A DNA stretch of 38,430 bases from an uncultured beta proteobacterium (GCA_903951445.1 CAJBBZ010000286.1:1-38430), one strand, 5' to 3'; counted from the stretch's first letter, positions 1 to 7,625 are shown. Program-made: numbers and translations. Notes: generated by a model not told the origin, from the letters alone.

Positions 1-150
1 CGGCGCGGGGGATCATTTTGTAAATTTAAAGTTGTAATTTAGATTTGCATGATTCTACCTGGCGCTGCGCTTGTTTCATCCCAACTGTTCCACAGCGGCG
101 GACCATGAGTGGCCCGCTGGATGCCGCGCAAACCAGGTCACCACGTCGCA

Positions 151-229
151 GCGTCCCCGCAGGCCGGGGCCAGGCGACGAACGATTAGCCTCGCGTTGTG
201 AGGAGCCCGGCCCCGGCCTGTGGGGACGC
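151..229. repeat. Long GC-rich inverted repeat (21-bp arms)
   Basis: Bases 151-171 are the reverse complement of 209-229 apart from one position, where a G faces a T and could form a G.U pair in RNA. The 37-nt loop contains a smaller CCTC/GAGG hairpin. No T-run follows on either strand, so it does not look like an ordinary intrinsic terminator. It lies 80-160 bases beyond the stop codon of the minus-strand dehydratase gene. It could be an RNA-stabilising 3' structure, the remnant of a mobile-element end, or a structured RNA. The inverted repeat is seen directly; its function is unknown. Confidence 0.75.
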
Positions 230-273
230 GTGCTCAGCAAATAAGCTGGCAATCACAAACCGTGTTGACCCAC

Positions 274-304
274 AAAAGCCGTATTTACCGGCAAGCAAAA
301 TACG
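274..304 (-). terminator. Weak intrinsic terminator after the dehydratase gene
   Basis: CGTATTT (280-286) and AAATACG (298-304) form a 7-bp stem with an 11-nt loop. Read on the minus strand it is followed after two bases by TTTT (274-277). It begins 3 bases beyond the stop codon of the enolase-superfamily gene. The stem is short and AT-containing, so termination is probably partial. Confidence 0.5.
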
Positions 305-307
305 CCA

Positions 308-1414
308 TCAGCCCTTCAACCCACTAGATTGGTAAGTCGCCCGCGCCAACCAAGCCGGATTAATTTCCACTCCCCAACCAGGCTCCGCAGGTATTTGCAC
401 CTTGCCGTCACGCACCGCATAAGGGTCGCCCAAAAAAAGCTCCTGTTGCCAGGGGTAATAGTCCGCACCTTCGATGGACAACTCTAGGTATTTGCCGGCA
501 TTGGGAATCGCGCCCAGCAAATGCATAGTGCACATGGTGACCAAAGACAAATTGGCGCTGTGCGGCGTGCAGGCGATGCCACGCTCGGCGGCCATGCGGG
601 CGACGGCTAGGGTGCGGGTCAGGCCGCCCATGTACATCACATCGGGTTGCACAATGTCCACCACTTTTTGGTCCATCATGCGCTGCCATGTCGGCAGGTC
701 CCAGTCCTGCTCGCCGCCGGTCACATCCAAAGACAAAGTCTGCGTCACCTCGCGCGTTTGGTCAAACTCCCAATACGGGCAGGGCTCCTCAAAATGGCTG
801 ATGCCTTCGGCCTCCAGCATGCGGCCCACGGCGATAGCGCGCGCCGGCGAAAACCCGCTATTGGCATCCACCAGCTTAGCTATGCCATCGCCCAAAGCAC
901 GCGCCACCACCGGCACCACTTCCTCGGTGCGGCCTGGCCATTCGTCTACATCGCGTCCGCACTCGGCGGCCACGCGCCACTTGAAGGCGTCAAAGCCCAG
1001 TTCATCGCGCAGTTTCACAAAACGCGCCGCCTCATCCTGCGGTGTGATGTCGCGTTTCATGGACGAGGCATAGGCGCGCAAGGCCTTGGGTTTACCACCC
1101 AACAACTCCACCACCGGTTTACCCTCGATCTTGCCGCGCAAGTCCCAAATCGCCGTGTCCAAACCAGCCATGGCGCGGCAGCGGTAGCTGCCAGGATATT
1201 TGTGTTCTTTTTCCCAGATGGTTTGCAAGACGCCCTCGATGTCCAGCGCGTCCGCCCCCAGCGCCCAGGGCGCCACCTGGCGGTGAAAAATCGTGGCGCT
1301 GATGTCGGCGTTGTAGGTGGATGTTTGGCCCCATCCCACTTGGCCGCTGTCGGTCGTCAGTTTGACAAAGCAAACAAATTCATCGGTAAAGGTTTCAAGC
1401 TGCTGGATTTTCAT
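308..1414 (-). CDS. Mandelate racemase/muconate lactonizing enzyme family dehydratase
   Basis: A 368-residue member of the enolase superfamily, MR/MLE branch. The N-terminal capping domain spans about residues 1-125 and the metal-binding barrel follows. Visible landmarks are K145-W-R147 (the K-x-K/R base motif), D183 (VDANSG), the FEEP glutamate near 209, E235 (GGEQD), QPDV with D258, and TPHSAN with H285. The Asp/Glu/Glu set are Mg2+ ligands, and the Lys and His/Asp dyad are the usual acid/base residues. Such enzymes mostly dehydrate sugar acids such as fuconate, galactonate or rhamnonate; the substrate cannot be read from sequence. The ATG at 1414 is preferred over an upstream in-frame GTG at 1447, which only adds a leader without homology. 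It sits downstream of an SDR gene on the same strand, suggesting one catabolic unit. Confidence 0.85.
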   Translation of the reverse strand: MKIQQLETFTDEFVCFVKLTTDSGQVGWGQTSTYNADISATIFHRQVAPWALGADALDIEGVLQTIWEKEHKYPGSYRCRAMAGLDTAIWDLRGKIEGKPVVELLGGKPKALRAYASSMKRDITPQDEAARFVKLRDELGFDAFKWRVAAECGRDVDEWPGRTEEVVPVVARALGDGIAKLVDANSGFSPARAIAVGRMLEAEGISHFEEPCPYWEFDQTREVTQTLSLDVTGGEQDWDLPTWQRMMDQKVVDIVQPDVMYMGGLTRTLAVARMAAERGIACTPHSANLSLVTMCTMHLLGAIPNAGKYLELSIEGADYYPWQQELFLGDPYAVRDGKVQIPAEPGWGVEINPAWLARATYQSSGLKG

Positions 1415-1533
1415 GGCGGTGGTTGCGGGGTGAAGTGAACGATGCACATCGATACGGGCCGTGACGCGTAAAGCTTCGGTACGCAGATGCTTGCCTGGTC
1501 TGGCGAACGATAGGGACCCATAGAAGTACAGGT

Positions 1534-2304
1534 TTACAAAGTTTCAGTATGGCCGTCCACCGTCAAGTCCTGGCCGGAGATGCGCGCGCCTGCGCTGGAG
1601 GTAATAAACAAGGCCATGCTGGCAATGTGCTGCGGCGAGATAAAAGATTTGAGCGAAGAAATTTGCGTCATCTCAGTGCGCACCGCATCTTCGCTGCGCC
1701 CGGTTTTATGCGCCTCAGCCGCAATCACGCGGTCTATGCGTTCTCCGCTGACCGAACCTGGGCAAATGCAATTAACCCGCACGCCCACAGGCCCCAACTC
1801 CTGCGCCAGGGTGCGCGTCAGGCCCCGGATCGCCCATTTGGCGGAGGCATAAGGGCTGCGCCGTGGGAAGCCAAATAAACCGGCGGTAGAGGACATCAAA
1901 ATCATCGAGCCGCTGCCCTGGGCGCGCAAGAGCGGCGCAGCGGCGCGGGCGCATAAAAATGCTGAATCTAGGTTGACCGCCAGACAGTTGCGCCAATCAG
2001 CCAGGCTGATGTCTTCCAGATTGGCGGTGGGACCGGCAACGCCGGCATTACTGACCAAAATATCCAGGCCTTGCAAGTGCGCATTGGCCGCAGCAAATAA
2101 AGCGGCTACTTGCGCTTCGTCGCTGACATCGCAAACCTGGCCCGCCAAGGCCGGGCGGCTGGCAAGGGCCGCGTCCAGGGCGGCAGCGTCGCGGTCGCAG
2201 ATATAGACCTTGGCACCCGCGGCCATAAAGGCGTCGGCCATCACCAGGCCGATGCCGGATGCGGCGGCGGTAATCAGTACGCGTTGATGCAGATGGCTGG
2301 ACAT
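1534..2304 (-). CDS. SDR family oxidoreductase
   Basis: A 256-residue classical short-chain dehydrogenase/reductase. The nucleotide-binding glycine motif TAAASGIG is at residues 12-19, with Ala in place of the first Gly. NAG is at 86-88, the catalytic Ser near 138, and Y152-x-x-x-K156 form the active site. The C-terminus ends in the usual SGQDLTVDGH segment. The family oxidises or reduces an alcohol/ketone pair with NAD(P)(H). The ATG at 2304 gives a normal family length; the longer frame upstream adds an unrelated hydrophobic leader. The gene precedes the enolase-superfamily dehydratase on the same strand (119 bp gap), so it probably acts on the same sugar acid. A membrane-protein gene starts divergently 124 bp away. 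Confidence 0.85.
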   Translation of the reverse strand: MSSHLHQRVLITAAASGIGLVMADAFMAAGAKVYICDRDAAALDAALASRPALAGQVCDVSDEAQVAALFAAANAHLQGLDILVSNAGVAGPTANLEDISLADWRNCLAVNLDSAFLCARAAAPLLRAQGSGSMILMSSTAGLFGFPRRSPYASAKWAIRGLTRTLAQELGPVGVRVNCICPGSVSGERIDRVIAAEAHKTGRSEDAVRTEMTQISSLKSFISPQHIASMALFITSSAGARISGQDLTVDGHTETL

Positions 2305-2428
2305 GGCTTGTTTCTCGGGTGGGCGGCAATGTGCGCACTGTAGCGCGGCGCCTGCAACGCAGATAGCGCCCCCCGCTACGCAGACGACGCAAGCGATGTC
2401 AAAAGCGACTGCTGCGAGAATCCCCGCC

Positions 2429-2851
2429 ATGAATTACTTGAGGGTGCAAACGATTGCGGTGCGCGTAGGTGCGGTGGCCTTGCTGGTCATGGGCTACCAC
2501 TGGTATGGCTGGCCCGGTGTAGCCGGGGCGGCGGGTGCTTTGGTGATGTGGATGCTTTTGCACTTTACGCGCATGCTGCAAGTCTTGCGCCGCGCCGCCA
2601 ACCGGCCCAAAGGCCATGTGGACAGCAGCGTCATGCTCAACGCCCGCCTGCACCCGGGCCTGTCTTTGATGCAGGTGGTGGCGCTCACCCGGTCTCTGGG
2701 CGAACTGCGCAGCCCTGCCAACGAGCAGCCCGAAGTCTTTCGCTGGACCGATACCGGACATTCGTTTGTGGAGTGCGAATTTCTGGGCGGCAAGCTCACA
2801 AGTTGGCGCCTGGACCGGCCCGCCCAAGCCCTGCCGGACACTGCCCCGTAA
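2429..2851 (+). CDS. Small membrane protein of unknown function
   Basis: A 140-residue protein. Residues about 8-50 form two hydrophobic segments separated by a short Gly-rich turn, followed by a basic stretch (RRAANRPKGH) and a soluble C-terminal half containing a conserved-looking SFVECEF motif. I do not recognise a characterised family. The ATG at 2429 is chosen because the longer open frame reaching to 2303 overlaps the divergent SDR gene and has no homology-like character. It lies 48 bp upstream of ilvE on the same strand and may be co-transcribed with it. That it is a real gene is supported by GC-rich third positions and the membrane topology; its role is unknown. Confidence 0.65.
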   Translation: MNYLRVQTIAVRVGAVALLVMGYHWYGWPGVAGAAGALVMWMLLHFTRMLQVLRRAANRPKGHVDSSVMLNARLHPGLSLMQVVALTRSLGELRSPANEQPEVFRWTDTGHSFVECEFLGGKLTSWRLDRPAQALPDTAP

Positions 2852-2899
2852 AATCCCCGGCTCACCCCTCTTACTTCCCCTTTCAAAGGACAGCCCGCC

Positions 2900-3850
2900 A
2901 TGACCGCAATGCCCCCCTCCATGTCCGACCGCGACGGCAAAATCTGGATGGACGGTCAGATGGTCGATTGGCGCGAGGCCAAGATCCACGTCCTGAGCCA
3001 CACCTTGCATTACGGCTGCGGCGCCTTCGAGGGTGTACGGGCTTACAACACCGTCAACGGCACCGCGATCTTCCGCCTGGAAGAACACACCGAGCGCCTT
3101 TTCAACAGCGCCAAAATTTTGCGCATGAACATTCCTTTTTCCAAAGAAGAAGTGATGCAGGCGCAAAAAGACGTAGTGCGTGAAAACAAGCTCGAGAGCT
3201 GCTACCTACGCCCCCTGACCTGGATCGGCGACAAAAAACTGGGCGTGTCCCCGAAGGGCAACACCATCCACCTGATGGTCGCCGCCTGGCCCTGGGGCGC
3301 TTACCTGGGCGAAGAGGGCATGAAGCACGGCATTCGCGTCAAAATTTCCAGCTACACCCGCCACCACGTCAACATCACCATGACGCAAGCCAAAGCGGTG
3401 AGCAATTACACCAACTCCATTCTGGCCAATATGGAAGCCACCGACGACGGCTATGACGAGGCCATGCTGCTCGATGCCAACGGCTTTGTCAGCGAAGGCG
3501 CGGGCGAAAACCTGTTTGTCGTCAAGGACGGCGCGATCTACACACCCGACTTGTCGGCCGGTGCGCTCAACGGCATCACCCGCAACACCGTTATGCATAT
3601 TTGCAAAGACCTGGGCCTGGAGCTAATCCAAAAACGCATTACCCGCGACGAGGTGTATATCAGCGACGAAGCTTTTTTCACCGGTACCGCCGCCGAAGTC
3701 ACGCCCATCCGCGAACTCGACCGCATTGCGCTGGGCAAGGGCGACTATGTGGGCACACGTGGCCCGATCACCGAAAAAGTACAGAGCGCGTTTTTTGACA
3801 TCGTCAATGGCCGCAACCCCAAGTACAGCCACTGGCTGGCGCGGGTTTGA
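2900..3850 (+). CDS. ilvE: Branched-chain amino acid aminotransferase
   Basis: A 316-residue class IV (fold-type IV) PLP aminotransferase. It makes the last step of Leu, Ile and Val synthesis, transferring an amino group from glutamate to the branched 2-oxo acids. Landmarks are the YGCGAFEGVRAY segment (38-49), the PLP lysine K165 in TQAKAVSNY, the EGAGENLF motif that contacts the cofactor, and the C-terminal FFTGTAAEVTPIRELD block. Length matches the roughly 309-residue E. coli enzyme. The ATG at 2900 follows AAAGGA about 10 bases upstream. The stop overlaps the next frame's possible TTG start (TTGA), suggesting coupling to the zinc-ribbon gene and waaF. Confidence 0.95.
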   Translation: MTAMPPSMSDRDGKIWMDGQMVDWREAKIHVLSHTLHYGCGAFEGVRAYNTVNGTAIFRLEEHTERLFNSAKILRMNIPFSKEEVMQAQKDVVRENKLESCYLRPLTWIGDKKLGVSPKGNTIHLMVAAWPWGAYLGEEGMKHGIRVKISSYTRHHVNITMTQAKAVSNYTNSILANMEATDDGYDEAMLLDANGFVSEGAGENLFVVKDGAIYTPDLSAGALNGITRNTVMHICKDLGLELIQKRITRDEVYISDEAFFTGTAAEVTPIRELDRIALGKGDYVGTRGPITEKVQSAFFDIVNGRNPKYSHWLARV

Positions 3851-3876
3851 CGTCTGCCCCCACGCACGCAGCACCC

Positions 3877-4083
3877 ATGTCCAAATCGCTCGTCACCCTG
3901 CTCGCCAAAGACCTCAATCCCCAAGGCGGCGTGTTTTGCCCCAGCCCGCTGGCCGATATGAAGACCTGGAACACACACCCCAAGGTCTATCTGGACATCG
4001 CCCGCAAAGGTGAAGCTAAATGCCCGTATTGCGGCACCGTCTATAAGCTCAAGGACGGCGAACATTTCGACGCCCACCACTGA
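3877..4083 (+). CDS. Zinc-ribbon domain protein (zf-CHCC family)
   Basis: A 68-residue protein of the CHCC zinc-finger family, related to the zinc domain of mitochondrial complex I subunit NDUFS6. The signature is clear: VFCPSP, then DMKTWNTHPKVYLD, then GEAKCPYCGTVYKL, giving Cys, His, Cys, Cys as the zinc ligands. The cellular role in bacteria is not well defined. The ATG at 3877 is used; an alternative TTG at 3847 overlaps the ilvE stop as TTGA and would add 10 residues. Neither has a convincing ribosome binding site, so translation may depend on coupling with ilvE. It precedes waaF, a common arrangement in Burkholderiales. Confidence 0.85.
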   Translation: MSKSLVTLLAKDLNPQGGVFCPSPLADMKTWNTHPKVYLDIARKGEAKCPYCGTVYKLKDGEHFDAHH

Positions 4084-5095
4084 CACGCTGGTCATCGCGC
4101 CCCAATGGATTGGGGATGCGGTCATGACCGAACCCCTGTTGCGCGTGTTGCACGCACGCGGTGAACGCATTACCGTCGGCGCCCTGCCTTGGGTGGCGCC
4201 GGTCTATCGTGCGATGGCGGCAGTGGCCGAGGTGATTGAGCTGCCATTTGCGCACGGCGGTTTGCAATGGTCAGCAAGGCGCGCCATGGCGCGTCAACTG
4301 CGCGGTCGCTTCCAGCGCGCCATCGTCTGCCCCAACTCCTTGAAAAGCGCTTTGCTGCCTTTTTGGGCCGGCATCCCCGAACGCGTGGGCTACCACGGCG
4401 AAGCGCGCTACGGCCTGCTGACACAGCGCCTACCCAACCCGGACAAACACGCCCGCCCGCCCATGGTGGCTTGGTATGGCGCGCTGACGGGCAGTGGCAT
4501 GCCTACTGGCGCGCAGCCACGGATGGAAGTAGCTGAGCTGGCCTGCGAAGATGCCATGCGCGCACACGGCGTTCAGGCCCAGCACTTCTTTGTGCTGGTG
4601 CCCGGCGCGGAATACGGCCCCGCCAAGCGCTGGCCGGCGGCGCACTTTGCCACGCTGGCAGAGCAATTAGTCGCGCATTACCAGATGCCGGTGCTGCTGC
4701 TGGGCTCGGGCAAGGATGCAGATGTGTGCGCGCAAATCGCATCATCGGTCAACGCCGCCCATGCGGGCACCTGCCATGACCTGGCCGGGCGCACGTCCCT
4801 GCAAGACGCTATTGCCCTGGTCGCCAAGGCGCGGGCCATGGTCAGCAATGATTCTGGGCTGATGCATGTGGCCGCTGCGCTGGGCGTTGCGCAGGTGGCC
4901 ATTTTTGGCTCTTCCAGCCCCTTGCACACGCCGCCGCTCAGCCCGCTGGCGCAAGTGGTCTGGCTGAAAAATGAAGCCAGCTACCAGCCACCCCTCGATT
5001 GCGCGCCTTGCTTTGCGCGCCAATGCCCGCTGGGCCACACGCGCTGCCTGGGTGACGTCACCGCCGAGATGGTGTTGGCGCGTTTAGGCGCTTAG
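4010..5095 (+). CDS. waaF: Lipopolysaccharide heptosyltransferase II
   Basis: A family 9 glycosyltransferase that adds the second L-glycero-D-manno-heptose to the LPS inner core from ADP-heptose, at the inner membrane. Landmarks are APQWIGDAVMTEPLL at the N-terminus, PNSLKSALLPF, ERVGYHGEARYGLLT, the mid-protein VPGAEYGPAKRWPAAHF, SNDSGLMHVAAALG near the C-terminus, and a final Cys-rich CAPCFARQCPLGHTRC block typical of WaaF. The true start is unclear. The only standard start codon is GTG at 4010, inside the zinc-ribbon gene, and it gives 26 extra residues. Homology begins around 4079-4091. An ATT at 4064 with AAGGA 8 bases upstream, or CTG at 4088, may be used instead. Confidence 0.88.
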   Translation: MKLNARIAAPSISSRTANISTPTTDTLVIAPQWIGDAVMTEPLLRVLHARGERITVGALPWVAPVYRAMAAVAEVIELPFAHGGLQWSARRAMARQLRGRFQRAIVCPNSLKSALLPFWAGIPERVGYHGEARYGLLTQRLPNPDKHARPPMVAWYGALTGSGMPTGAQPRMEVAELACEDAMRAHGVQAQHFFVLVPGAEYGPAKRWPAAHFATLAEQLVAHYQMPVLLLGSGKDADVCAQIASSVNAAHAGTCHDLAGRTSLQDAIALVAKARAMVSNDSGLMHVAAALGVAQVAIFGSSSPLHTPPLSPLAQVVWLKNEASYQPPLDCAPCFARQCPLGHTRCLGDVTAEMVLARLGA

Positions 5096-5499
5096 GCCGA
5101 TAAACGTTTGAAGGAGGAGGCCCTGAGGGGCGCGCCAGGCAATCCCAGGCAAAAAAAAGTCACCCCGAGGAGTGACTTATAAATGTCTCCGGGGAGACTT
5201 CGTTGGAACCGTTAAATTCTTTGCTCTTTCGGGGCTTAGGCCCTCTTGATGTCGTGACAGCGATGGGGTGAATTCTGAGCGTGTCTGAGCAATGCCGGTA
5301 TCCCCCATGCGGGTGAGAAATCAGGTTTTTCTTCAGCTTTTGCGCAAAAAACCACGGTTTGTGGGGTTCCTGGCCGGTTTTAGACCTGAAAAGGCCTGCG
5401 CGAAAGGCTAATCAGCCGTGGTGGACGGAAATCAGAATCTGATACGAAGCTGATAATCACGCAAGACACGGCACGGCAGTTTCGCCCACGCAGGGCGTT
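5096..5499. other. Intergenic region, possible minus-strand small RNA
   Basis: No open frame here looks like a gene. On the minus strand this is the stretch beyond the histidine kinase stop. It ends, about 320 bases later, in a strong terminator at 5151-5178. Inside are a perfect GTCTCC/GGAGAC hairpin (5185-5198), the palindrome TTTTGCGCAAAA (5338-5349) and a weak terminator-like CCAC/GTGG hairpin with six Ts on the minus strand (5346-5364). The region may be a long 3' tail of the kinase operon or an independent structured RNA. No family was recognised. Confidence 0.45.
5151..5178 (-). terminator. Strong intrinsic terminator, minus strand
   Basis: AAGTCAC (5157-5163) pairs with GTGACTT (5172-5178), extended across one mismatch by two further C-G pairs. 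Read on the minus strand the stem is followed by a run of eight Ts (5151-5158). It is directed against transcripts coming from the right, that is the two-component operon or a small RNA in 5180-5460. On the plus strand there is no T-run, so it would not efficiently stop waaF transcripts. Confidence 0.8.
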
Positions 5500-6813
5500 T
5501 TACAGAGGCAGGCGCAAGCTAAAGCAGGCCCCGCCTTCAGGGCGGTTGCTGCATTGCACCGAGCCGCCATGGCGCTGGGCAATGGACTTGACCAAGGCCA
5601 GCCCCAGGCCCACGCCGCCGTCTTTCTCCGAGGCGCCAGGCAGGCGGTAAAAAGGCTCGAATATGCGCTCGCGCAAGTCCAGCGGTACGCCAGGGCCGGT
5701 GTCCAGCACATCAAGCACTGCAAAGCCCGCTTCCTGGCGCAATTGCAGCTGCACCTCACCGCCGCCATGGCGATTGGCGTTTTCCAACAGGTTGAGCAAA
5801 GCGCGCCGTAAGAGTTTGCTCACGCCAGGCACCGACAAATGCGCGGGCGGATCTTGCAAAAGCGCCTGCACCCGCGCGCACTCTTCAGCAGCCAATCCCA
5901 CCAAATCGACCGGCTCGAAGGTGCCAACGTCTGCCTCTTTGGAATCGAGCCGACTGGCCAGCAGGATTTCGTCGATCAACATATCGAGCTCTTGCAAATT
6001 GCGCTCGATGGCCGGTCTGCGCTGCGCGACCGCATCGCCCGAGCCATCGCCCATTAGCTCCAGGCCCATGCGGATGCGCGCCAGCGGCGAGCGCAATTCA
6101 TGCGAGGCATTGGCGAGCAAAGATTTTTGCGAAGCCAAGAGCGCGTCACGGGACTGCACCAAAGCCTCTATGCGCGAGGCCGCATGGTTAAAGCGTTGCG
6201 CTAGGTAGGCCACCTCATCCTCGCCTTGCGCCGCCACGCGCACACTCAGGTCGCCCTGGCCCCAGCGCTCTACGCCTGCTTGCAAATCTTCTAGGCGCCG
6301 CGTCAGTCGCCGCACTATCGGGTAGGTCGCTAAAGCCACAGCCAGCGCAACCAGCGCCAAGGTGCCAAAAAAACCTAAGGGTGCAAACCAGCTATTGCGC
6401 GGCGGGCGTGGCAAATGCAAATGCACGGTTTGGCCGTCCTGCAATTGCACAATGAATTCGGGGCCATGTCCAAAGCTGCCGCGGCCTTCGTCGTCCGGCT
6501 CGTCATGCCTATGGCCCGGTGGGCCAGGCGGCGGGTGACCGGGCCGTTCATGGCCCTCGTCCGCTTCATCGGCATTGCGCTCGTCAAAGCGTCTTGGCGG
6601 GCGGTTGTGGCCTTCGCCCCATGGCGACGGCGGCGGGTGCATACGGCGCGCGCTTCCTTGGCCTATCACCTCGCCTTGGGAGTTGCGCACCACTACTTCG
6701 CGCAACGGCGGCTCGGCGTTCATGCGCCAGGCTACACCCACCAAAAAAGTGAGTACGGCCACCGCCAACACCACGGCGGCCCAGATGCGAACGTAGAGTT
6801 TCTGGAAAAACAT
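5500..6813 (-). CDS. CpxA-like sensor histidine kinase with His-rich periplasmic loop
   Basis: A 437-residue inner-membrane sensor kinase. TM1 is about residues 9-28, the periplasmic part 31-141, TM2 about 143-167, and then a HAMP linker. The HisKA domain has the phospho-acceptor H238 (SHELRSPLAR). The ATPase domain has the N box LNLLENANRHG, the G1 box DTGPGVP and the G2 box GVGLGLALV. The periplasmic loop is rich in His, Pro, Gly, Asp and Glu (nine His between 59 and 133), which suggests metal sensing; that is inference. The ATG at 6813 lies 16 bp after the regulator stop; a longer frame overlapping the regulator gene is rejected. The partner is the adjacent OmpR-family regulator. Confidence 0.88.
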   Translation of the reverse strand: MFFQKLYVRIWAAVVLAVAVLTFLVGVAWRMNAEPPLREVVVRNSQGEVIGQGSARRMHPPPSPWGEGHNRPPRRFDERNADEADEGHERPGHPPPGPPGHRHDEPDDEGRGSFGHGPEFIVQLQDGQTVHLHLPRPPRNSWFAPLGFFGTLALVALAVALATYPIVRRLTRRLEDLQAGVERWGQGDLSVRVAAQGEDEVAYLAQRFNHAASRIEALVQSRDALLASQKSLLANASHELRSPLARIRMGLELMGDGSGDAVAQRRPAIERNLQELDMLIDEILLASRLDSKEADVGTFEPVDLVGLAAEECARVQALLQDPPAHLSVPGVSKLLRRALLNLLENANRHGGGEVQLQLRQEAGFAVLDVLDTGPGVPLDLRERIFEPFYRLPGASEKDGGVGLGLALVKSIAQRHGGSVQCSNRPEGGACFSLRLPL

Positions 6814-6829
6814 GGCGCCTGTTGAGCGC

Positions 6830-7555
6830 TCAGTCTTGCTGGCGGGCAAAGACGTAGCCCACACCGCGCACCGTCAGGATGCGCCGGGGGGTTTTGACAT
6901 CGGCCTCGATGGCGGCGCGGATGCGGCCCATGTGCACATCGATCGAGCGGTCAAACGCCTCTAGCTCGCGCCCGCGCACCGCCTCCATGATCTGGTCGCG
7001 CGTCAGCACGCGCCCGGCGCGCTCGGCCATGGCCACCAGCAAATCAAATTGGTAGGAGGTCAATTCACACAAACGCCCGGCGACTGACACGGTACGGGCG
7101 TTGCGGTCGATTTCCAGGGAACCAAAATTCAGGTTTTTTTGGGCGCCGGGTTTGGCCGCTTCGGCGCTGCCCCGGCGCAATATGGCGCGTATGCGGGCCA
7201 GCAATTCGCGCGGCTCAAAGGGCTTGGGCAGGTAGTCGTCAGCGCCGATTTCCAGGCCGATCACGCGGTCCATGGGGTCGCCTTTGGCCGTCAGCATCAG
7301 CACCGGTGTGCTGGCCTGGAGACCTTCCAGCGCACGGATGCGCCTGCACACTTCCAAACCATCCATATCCGGCAGCATCAAGTCCAAAATGACCAGGTCG
7401 TAGGCCGGGCTTGCTGATAGTTTGTTACTCAACATATCCAGGCCTATTTGCCCGGTGGGCGCATGTCCGACTTTGAATGCGTTTTGCTCCAGGTATTCGG
7501 CCACCATACCCGCCAGCCGGGCATCGTCTTCAATCATTAACAGGTATTGGGTCAT
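6830..7555 (-). CDS. CpxR-like OmpR-family response regulator
   Basis: A 241-residue two-domain regulator. The receiver domain (1-125) has acidic residues E9-D10-D11, phospho-acceptor D58 in LDLMLPDMDG, and the switch and Lys region GADDYLPKPFEPREL. The C-terminal winged helix (about 140-238) contains FDRSIDVHMGRIR, very like the recognition segment of CpxR, and ends in RGVGYVF. It should be phosphorylated by the histidine kinase encoded next. A perfect GTAAA-N5-GTAAA box stands upstream, the consensus CpxR site, so it probably controls its own transcription. No Shine-Dalgarno is visible before the ATG, and a -10-like element ends only 6 bases upstream, so the mRNA may be leaderless. Confidence 0.9.
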   Translation of the reverse strand: MTQYLLMIEDDARLAGMVAEYLEQNAFKVGHAPTGQIGLDMLSNKLSASPAYDLVILDLMLPDMDGLEVCRRIRALEGLQASTPVLMLTAKGDPMDRVIGLEIGADDYLPKPFEPRELLARIRAILRRGSAEAAKPGAQKNLNFGSLEIDRNARTVSVAGRLCELTSYQFDLLVAMAERAGRVLTRDQIMEAVRGRELEAFDRSIDVHMGRIRAAIEADVKTPRRILTVRGVGYVFARQQD

Positions 7556-7561
7556 GCGGGA

Positions 7562-7589
7562 AGTCTAGTCCTGTGCGGGCACGGATCAA
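7562..7589 (-). promoter_or_regulatory. Candidate promoter of the two-component operon
   Basis: On the minus strand TTGATC (7584-7589), a 16-bp spacer and TAGACT (7562-7567) each match the sigma-70 hexamers at four of six positions. Transcription would start close to the A of the regulator ATG at 7555. The position relative to the upstream CpxR box fits an activator-dependent promoter. This is inference from sequence only. Confidence 0.4.
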
Positions 7590-7610
7590 TGCCTGCCCGC
7601 AGTAGGCATC

Positions 7611-7625
7611 GTAAAGTTGGGTAAA
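7611..7625 (-). promoter_or_regulatory. CpxR box (GTAAA-N5-GTAAA)
   Basis: The plus strand reads GTAAA GTTGG GTAAA, an exact match to the tandem pentamer consensus bound by phosphorylated CpxR in enterobacteria. It lies 56 bases upstream of the CpxR-like regulator start, between that gene and the end of ampG. Centred about 63 bases upstream of the inferred transcription start, it is placed as an activator site. Confidence 0.65.

Larger units (their letters stand above)
1..307. other. Left-edge non-coding region
   Basis: No credible gene was found here. The first 60 bases are AT-rich (positions 18-50 especially) and could be a promoter for a gene lying left of the window. The rest holds a very long GC-rich stem-loop (151-229) and a weak terminator for the dehydratase gene that ends at 308, both listed separately. 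Confidence 0.6.

Noticed and set aside
151-229. Integron attC site
   Set aside because: No paired core sites or integrase gene and no cassette array; the stem is perfectly paired without the unpaired bases typical of attC.
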